DNA of 64,000 nucleotides, taken from NCBI GenBank assembly GCA_011009095.1, contig VTPC01090033.1, forward strand, positions 277,587 to 341,586. The letters are read 5' to 3'. Positions 55,771 through 64,000 of the stretch are shown here, in pieces. The notes under the pieces were generated by a model, which did no database searches, was not told the origin of the DNA, and worked only from the letters and a program-made list of their open reading frames with translations. How positions within the stretch are numbered: the stretch's first letter is position 1; every line of letters starts with the position of its first letter. This DNA is from Ignelater luminosus. Taxonomy: Eukaryota > Arthropoda > Insecta > Coleoptera > Elateridae. The position numbers were made by a program, and so were the translations under genes.

Positions 55771-58634
55771 AATAAGATTATTCAAGTGAAATCTGGGTAA
55801 TGACTTTTAATAAGCAAAGATAGTTTAGACGCGATCGAGAGAGAAGATTGGGAAAACTGCAACAAACAATTGAATATCACTGGAATGGTTAAGTTTAAAA
55901 TCCCACAGTTTATACTGTTGTAATCAGCAGTGAACCAGAGTAAGAAAAGACCAAAATATTGGAATGTTCCATTTGAGACAGCAAAAAGTCCATGTGGAAC
56001 ACTGTGTATAGTTGAAGATAATTTTAGAACGTAGGTGTTCTGAATAATTTTCTGCAGAACACCGACCTTATCTTCCATCCAGAGATGGTTGGAACACTGT
56101 GTATATGTAATATTTTGTTTTGTGTCTTATTCGATCAATAAAAAACAAGAAGATACACAGAAACGAAGATTATCCCCCCGGGTATCCGTATTTGATTTTT
56201 ACATCAATTGGAAGTAGCTAATTTTGTTATTACTAATTTTAGGTATACACGAAACCGGATATTTGTTTAATGTTTAAATTTAGACTCGAGAGGGGTTAGG
56301 GGTGGAAGATAACGGAAATCGAGTCGAACGATCCTTCCTAGCTTTATTGAAAAGGACTGGATAAAACATCAATTTCATATTTTATTTCAAATTTTAAATT
56401 ATTGCCAGTAAATTAATATGTACACAATAAATAATCTTCATTAAATTAAAATGAAAATAAAATTTCTAAAGTGTTTTAAAAGGTGGAAGTGTTTACTACC
56501 AAGCAAAGTTAAACGAACCTTTTTGTCATTATAAAAACAAAAAAGAGAAGAATAACGTTATAATCAAAACAGTGAAAGTATGAATAAAATTACCGTTATA
56601 CGTTAAAGTTAATCGTTTTCACGATTTCATTACTGGTAACACTTATTACATTATTGATCGTGCAAATTTATCCAATGAAACTGACAGTTGAGGTTCGACT
56701 AAAACTCTATTCACACACACTCACCAAAGCACATGGTAGAAACTTCGAAGAGAAATGAACGACACGACACGTAACAGTAAATGACATGGCATTTTAAAGG
56801 AAGCATTTCACATTTTCACGCATAAAGTAACGAGTAACGACATCTTAGTTATTTTCCAGCCGGGATAAAATCATTTTCCTTTTTAGACGGAAAAGATTGG
56901 AAAATAATAATGGAATGGAGGAGAGTTGAAACTCTTGAAATATTGTGAATTCCCCGTTTTGAATTTTGATGAATACCTCAATATTAAAGTTAACTTTGAA
57001 GAATTTAATTATAAACAATTATAACTGGGAAAATTCTTATACTTCTACGTTCATGTTTCAAGTGGCATATTCAATTTTGCTCTTGTTTACTCGCTAGCGT
57101 AATTAACAATCTAATTTATAGTTAATTATTTTTTAATATGGGGCATTTTCGTGGTTTTAAGCCTCATTAACCTCAAACGATTAAGTGTTACTAATTCTTA
57201 ACATTAAAACAATATGCACTTCCGTGATTTGTTCCTGTTTTCAACATTAAATTTCCAAACGGACTACTGACAGTGATTGACTTCAAAATCCCTTTTAGAT
57301 TATCGTTTGGCATTTATCTCTTCGATTTTAAGCCAAACATGCACGTGTAAATTTTAATTTACGTGGGTGTTTAAAAGTAACCTTTTGCGACCTTATAACT
57401 GTGCAACGGGAATGTGAGTCCATGACCGTAACTAAATGATCGGTAAAAAAATTAATTCACTCTTTGCTGACTCTGTTAGAAATGTTTGTGTGGATATGTT
57501 GATAGCGAAAATTAACGTCCGTAATTTCACTACAGTTTTGTGATAGTACATAAACTTGTTGCCAAGTCGAGCGATTATGTAAAAGCTTCGTTTTAACTGT
57601 TTGTTTCGTTTGAGAATTTAATTACCTACTTTGCTTTCATTGACGTCTCCGAAACGGAATAGAAAATTTCTGTCGTGACCCAGGTCAAATCGCAAAATTC
57701 TATCCAACAAGTTTTTTATTCGAGATTAGATTTTTTTGTAACCTATTTCACATGTTGCTAAAAATACCACCAAATAAAAACGGAGAATTTTGTAAATGTT
57801 TTTTAAGTCGTAGTTAATTACCGACTTTTAAGTGAATTTTTCGTCTGTATAAAAACATGATAATAAAGTTCATTTTCTGAACATTATATCCTTTTATTAG
57901 GATAACAAACCTCAGAATATTACAATTTAGGTCAGGTGAAAAAGTATAAAGTTAATGAGAAATTTTACACCAAAGTTATGTTCTTTGTTCAAATAATAAT
58001 TATCGTCCAAATTTTACACTCGGCTACTTACAAAATCAATTAAGTTTGCGTGACTCATGCTGTATGAGTGCCTCTAGGCCTTTAACAATAATGAAAGATT
58101 TGTGTACCGAATTTAACACACATGAAAAATTTTGCAGGTAAAGTGGAAAATTAACTTGATATAGAAGTCAAAAGTCCTTAATTATAATAAAAGTAATTAA
58201 AAATTCAACCGGGTGTATTATGTTTTCATGTCTGTAAATGATTTAAAGCTGCCGCTAATTCCAAGGTAGAATTTTATTAAAACGGTAAAGGTGTATTTTT
58301 ATCGTACACGCCTAGATATGTACTTTTCCAAAGTTTTTCTACCATATCTAAACATGTTTGTTTATCTTCCATCTTTCGACTTTTTGCTCTTTTCCTTCTT
58401 TGTTTACTTCCACTTTTTACCAACTCAAAAAAAACTTTTGTAACATAAGAGTTGTGCATGTTGTAGTGTCATACTTTTGGCTTCTCTTAAAATTCTTATA
58501 ATTAACTAATTATAACAGAGATTTATTAAATAAATTTAAATTGCCATTGTAAAATTTTATTGATATCAAAATGACGTTCGTACAATACGAAAACCACTAA
58601 TATCATATTTGATCAATCAGTGAAAATAGCAAAA
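55771..58634. other. Non-coding stretch, no gene seen
   Basis: GGAACACTGTGTATA occurs twice in direct orientation (55996-56010 and 56091-56105), with an inverted GGTGTTCTG/CAGAACACC pair between (56032-56063), like the ends of small decayed elements. The 98-codon minus-strand frame over it has no domain. The rest is AT-rich and featureless. Confidence 0.4.
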
Positions 58635-58824
58635 ATACAGGGTGACTGAAAAATCATTTATCAGCCTATAGCTATTTTATTTTTAAAAATATGAACAAAA
58701 TGCAAAGGAAAAACTTGTTTGATGTAATAAGAGGCATAATATCGTGCATTGAAATAAAACCCACCGCCTACTGTTTTCGCGTAACATCAACTAACTTTAA
58801 GTGTTTAAATGGAACACCCTGTAT
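58635..58824. repeat. 190-bp MITE with intact ATACAGGGTG ends
   Basis: Starts ATACAGGGTGACTG at 58635 and ends GGAACACCCTGTAT at 58824, giving perfect 10-bp inverted tips. The interior is non-coding. This is the cleanest member of the ATACAGGGTG class in the window and sets its size at about 190 bp. The parent transposase is probably of the DUF4817 type seen at 23801-24064. Confidence 0.7.
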
Positions 58825-61800
58825 ATTTCTCAAAATTCTGAATGTACTTGAAATTCTCTTTTCAACCATATAACATACTTAATGATTTTCTTGAGGTCTT
58901 AGCCTGCAAGATTACCCGATTTATCAATTCTGGATTACTTCTAATGAGGCTTTTTAAAAGATCACGTTTATGTAACTCCATCAGCAAGTCTAAATGAGTT
59001 GAAAACTAAACTTACTGCAGCTGTAACATTAGTTACGCTAGAAATGTTACAACGTGCTAGGCATAATTTATTTCTCAGAGCAGAAAAATTTATTTTTCAA
59101 CTCGACACGACATAAAGTATGGAAAAATATATGAACACGTTGTAGTCAATAGATTCTCGGTTGCCTTGTTTGTTGCAACTCTCGTATACCCACTATTTAA
59201 TAAGAAATACGTAGCATTTTATGCACGTTGACTTTTTACCAAAATAAGAAATGAAGAGGCATCAAAAATGTTTAATTGCATAGAAGTAAGACAAAGTCCA
59301 ATGAGTGTTTCTGTTCATCTATAACTCTATCAATAAGCGCTTATTATTGTTACCTCCTGTTTCAACCTAGTACATTAGATAAAGTGGAGAGTACTGTTTA
59401 ATTCCCCAAAAGATTATCTGCTATTAGATGCTGGATACTATTATTGACCACTTGGAGACGATTTCTTTTTTTAACTAACAGAAGAAAGTCGTAAAAACAT
59501 AGCTTACATACTGAAGAAAACCAAGTGTAACATTAACATAGATGTTATACCGAGATTTAATTTTGGGGACATTTTGAATACTACCTTGTTATAAGTTTTT
59601 TCTGCTAATACAAATTTATTTTTCCATAAAAGAAATTGTTGGGCAAAATTTCAATTTGTCAGATATCTAATACTACATACGTGCAATGGTAGTTCTAAGA
59701 AGTTTCAAAAATAAACCCAGTTTCGGAATATAGGCATGATATTGGGCAAAATGGCAAACGGTTTTTCAAATTGAATTTTGTGTTTCTAAACTTATTTTTC
59801 TCTGGCGTTTTGAGTCGAATTGTGCAGAATCGAGATTTCGTGATCAAATTTTGATTTCGACTACTTTCGTGATTCTGGGCAACTTTTGTTAATAACATTT
59901 TTCGTATAAAGAGAATACCGAGAGGAAGAAGAAGAAGAATTTGATCACGGTAGACGACAAATGGTTGCAGTAAAAGTATTCAAAAGTTGAATAATTAACG
60001 CTTTTACAGAGTAGTACGTATATTTGACTAAAACTTGTGATCGATCAAAAGATAAATAAGGAAAATACGGGGATGTGAAGGTGAGAAGTGAAACACACTA
60101 ATTTGAATTAGTGTTAGAAAAGCTTCAGAAACTTGCAGTTACTAGAGTTATCATCAAGATTAACTCTAGTACAACTAGAGGAAAAGTGAAAAGAACTATT
60201 TATAGTGTTTGACGAATTTCTCGACCTTATCTGGATCTTTTCTTATTCTTGTCTTCATTTCAAGACAAGACCAAGATAAACAGTGGCAGATGTCTTGATG
60301 AAATTATGTTTAATGAATTTTCTTGTATTAATTTCAAGACAAAAAGTGGCATCAAAAAACTTAGACAAGACGAGAAATCCTGTCTTAATAAAGTACTGTA
60401 TTCTTCATCCAGGATTAAATAAAAATAGTTTTCTACAAGAAGCTAATTCCTGAGATATAGTTCTAGTTAGCTACATCAACAATCTGAATTTAATTTTTTT
60501 ACTTTTTCAAAGAAGATCGATTAGAAATCTTGGATGGTTCTCAGTGTAAAATCTTTTTATTATCTTTTAAAGTTTTGGTTATTCTTACAACCATAGCGAA
60601 ATATAAGAGGCTGTTAGACTCTTTAGAATATTTCACATAACATTTAATTTCTACAGAGTATAAATGGGCAAAACTATATTAGGTAACCAGTTACATTTTG
60701 AAACGTTTCTAGGAACAGATTTACTTAAAATGGATGCGCTTTAGGCATCTGTTCATTTATTTTAGTACATTTACTGACATAAGCTCACTAAAATACCGAA
60801 GAACACCACTTACTTAACTTGAGAATAAAAGATCCGCTAGATAGCTCATGATCCTTTCGGACCAAATCTTTCTACTGACACTGAGGTTGTAAAACTCGTA
60901 GTATGTAAAAACTGTCGAATAATGTTGGAAAATGCTGGAAGCAGAACGATATTAAGCTATGCCTTAATGTATAGAATCTAATTAGTAGCCAGCTACTGAC
61001 TGAATGCATTCCATAGTACTGCTATAAATGTAAAGATATTCAGAAATTAATTCTGAAATTTTTCGATTTCCTCTTTCATGGTTGTTTTATAATAACTACT
61101 TTTTGTCAATTTGGTCTCTTTTGGTAACAGAGATTAAAGCTAGTCACCCACAATTCACTAATGGTAAAATAATAGTGAATTGAAATTTTCACAGCAGCAA
61201 TAACTGTAACGTTATTTTTCGTTCTACCCCTGTAACAATAAGAAAGTAACTTCGTTTCTTAGCGACTCGCGACCGAGTTACAGTTTTTCTAGAAGGTGTA
61301 TCAAAATGAGTTTTTTGTTATTAAACGAGAAATAATATTATATAAGACCTTTTCCCGATAGTAATTGTAACAGAAGAGACAAATACGTAATATTTAATCA
61401 TGAAATTATCCACTTGACGACTAGAACCGTCAGCTAAACACAGATCAGGTCTCTTGTATAAATCTTCCTGTACATATTTATCATAATCCTAAAAGCAAAT
61501 CTCAGCATATCGCTTATAATAGAAACCTTTTCAATTCACCGTACACATTTCTAATTATAGATGAAAGATGACAGATTCAGACCTTTCTACTACGATCTAA
61601 TTACAGCTCTTCAAACAGTATTGATACGACCCAATTTACTGCTAAACAATTTTGCTTCAGGGCATTTGTAGAAAAGCTTTTGATCCTCGCAATATATTAT
61701 GAACATGTGTTTACAGTATTCACTTCTATTTTTTTTCTTTTTATAAATGTTTGTTAAACTTTCAAATTATATTTTGTAGCAGACGTACTACACTGTATGA

Positions 61801-64000
61801 CTTCAGATAAAAAAATGCAGTTTTACCCAATTTCTTACTATGTATGTGTTAGGTAAAGGTTATTTAGGTTATTTGAAACATTTACAGGCGCATACATGGA
61901 ATACGCGTATCTTTCACATTATAAATCAACCTTGACCTCAATGACAAACTTGAATTAACTTTTCTTTATATTACTAAAAGTTAAACACACAAGTTGTCGA
62001 TAAGATTAAATATAAAAAAATCGTTTGGAAATATCAGTTCTAAAAAGAATACAATCTCAAAATAGAGGTCCCAGTAATTGTAATTGTATTGGAATCTTAA
62101 AACATGTTCTTTAATAAGAAGTGCGACAGAGCAAAGAAAAAAGAAAATTCGAATTAAGATCCAGTAAAGACGTAATGGGAGATTTATAAAACCGACAAAA
62201 GTGCGAAGTAGAGGGTTGCTAAAGGAAAGGAAAGGACTAAAAGAGGGGAAATAATTTCTCGTCACAGCTAGAGAGAGAGTGCAACAAACGAGGAATGATA
62301 AAGCTTACGAAATTGGATAGAGGCTCAAAATAAGGGTGAACTAGAGGGAAAAGACCCTTGACGAGTTGTAGGTAAGACCTTGGGGCAGCGTACACGATAA
62401 AAACTTCGATAATAATCTTTATTTACTCCAGGGGATATTCTTTACGACAAATGAAAAGGGTAAAAAGTAAAAAGACCATGTAAAATAATCAACTTTGTAA
62501 GCAACTTTGTCGTATTTTTCATTCACTCGCTTTTATAACGAATTCAAAACAACTAAAGCAATTTATTATCGAAGTTTTTGGACTCGCAGAGTTCTAGATA
62601 AAAAAAGAAGTGTTTGACAAATGTAACTTCATGTAATGCAGACATTTAACTGAAGAATTCAAAATGGTATTATGCAGAATGTTTTCTGAATTCAGAGTCT
62701 TACGACAAAACTGTATTTCAGTTGTTTCTTTTATTTTCCAACTTTTAAATAAATTAGGTTAAACCGCTTTAGAAATTAATTAGGTTTTAATGTTTCGAGT
62801 TGTGATTTCTTGAATAGTTAGTATTTATAGAGTAAATTACTTTTTTTTAATCGGTAGCGTCATTTAATGAAAAACTTTTCATAATAATAATGCGTTGGTT
62901 AACCGAGGGAAAGCGAAAGAAGCTAAAAATACTTTAATTACGTTAACAGTTGCAGCGTTCCATTACTTCTTGAGAAAAAAATTCTTATAAGAGGTAACTA
63001 ATATTAATCAATGATGACGTACAGATTACTAAAGTACAACTGAATTCTTCTCTCTTTCGGACTGGAAAATTCTACGGCATTTCAAAGAGTCAAGATTTCC
63101 AGGAATACTGTATTGTGACTTTACCCACGAGAGAATTTTTCTGCAGCGCGCAAAAAGTTTGATTTGATTTAGATTAGTCAATCCTTTTCGACAAAAGTCT
63201 AGATAAACAAACAACAGTGCAGCTAGGTGGATAGCGATTAGTTTCTTGTGTTGTTCTAATTCTTTGTTCAACAGTGCAGACATATTTGTTGTACATGAAA
63301 GATTGCTATTTTGATAATTTTTTGAGGAACTGACTCAAGTCGTTTTTGGTTTATTTTCTGGATTTCATTGACTTGAACCAAATCTTCAGTCAAAGATTCA
63401 GTTACACAATCATCGATAAGAAGTTTCTATTTTATTGCTGTTTTACAAATGAATAGCTTACTAGTAACCTTTTTCTAAATTATTTTTATTACTTACAAAG
63501 AGAAAATCTAACTGTTTCGTCACAGTAGAATTCTCCGACAGTTTTAGTTGGTTGATTGTCCGAAGTTTCTCCGACTTCGAAAACAGTACAAAGTTACTAC
63601 GAGTTGTGTCATGACAGTATATAGATATCTCAAAGATTTCAAAACCAAGATCATAAATGTTGTTTGCAGAAAGGAATGTTCTCTTTCTGGAACAGAAATC
63701 TGAGTGCCAATTCATTTTTTCCCATTAATATAAGTATAGTTATGCAGTCTTTTTCCAAAAATTTGAAGATTGTGTAAAGATTGACTGTCGTACCTCCAGA
63801 AGCCCAGACGATGGTTTCATGCTTGCTTGCCGTAATTATATCATTTTTCTAAGTTACCAAAATTCCTCTTGAGATTCTGAAATTTCATCATTATAATTTG
63901 CCCCGTTGATGCCTATAGCATTCGTATTCTAAATTCTGTCATTTCACACTTAGTTGTTTACATTCGGGTTCTAAACAAAAAAAGCCGCATATTGTAATAC
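58825..64000. other. Non-coding stretch with two hairpin motifs, no gene seen
   Basis: A perfect 10-bp stem with a 10-nt loop lies at 60141-60170 (ACTAGAGTTA and its inverse). At 60248-60269 CTTGTCTT pairs with AAGACAAG across a 6-nt loop, and AAGACA(A/G)/TGTCTT words recur to about 60395. CAGTGGCAGATGTCTTGA at 60281 could be the tip of an hAT-like element. No gene is seen through 64000. Confidence 0.4.

Noticed and set aside
1..64000. CRISPR array, bacterial operons, rRNA genes or conserved animal microRNAs
   Set aside because: No regularly spaced direct repeats, no ribosomal sequence and no mature sequence of common microRNAs (let-7, bantam, miR-1, miR-9, miR-124 and similar) was noticed on reading. 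The window is clearly eukaryotic non-coding DNA.

Overview
The window is AT-rich (roughly two-thirds A+T by eye) animal DNA and almost certainly comes from an insect. The mobile elements point there: mariner and Tc1-like transposase relics, a DUF4817-type transposase relic, an hAT relic with a CGGBP1-like zinc finger, an RTE-type LINE relic, a Ty3/gypsy-type fragment, a tRNA-derived SINE and many short repeats ending in ATACAGGGTG. A beetle or another repeat-rich insect is plausible, but that is inference. I found no intact protein-coding gene. Nearly every open frame longer than 60 codons is chance or lies inside a decayed transposon.

Layout. 1-13.7 kb is non-coding DNA with several short inverted-repeat elements. 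It includes a 160-bp MITE with a clear 8-bp target duplication, an hAT deletion derivative whose dimerisation domain is split by a SINE, and a foldback element with tRNA-like arms. 13.7-25.3 kb is a transposon-dense stretch: a Tc1-like relic, GGACGTCC palindromes, a second SINE copy, an element with TATCGATA repeats, a DUF4817-type relic and a mariner relic.

25.9-26.8 kb is GC- and CpG-rich, has no convincing reading frame and ends at a strong splice donor (GTAAGT at 26785). I read it as the promoter and non-coding first exon of a plus-strand gene whose next exon lies outside the window. Everything from 26.8 to 64 kb would then be one very long first intron. It contains a gypsy-type relic, a CRE-containing MITE, a mariner fragment, a 1.25-kb hAT-like element and an RTE relic, and no exon I can recognise.

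The most interesting signal is at 54.94 kb. A branch-point-like CTAAT and a U-rich tract lead to CAG immediately followed by GTAAGA, which is the layout of a recursive splice site (ratchet point). A second consensus donor, TAG|GTAAGT, follows 48 nt later, as in a recursive-splicing exon, and that 48-nt segment has a stop in all three frames. It sits about 28 kb downstream of the candidate first exon on the same strand, where such a site would be expected. No RNA data were available, so this is a prediction.
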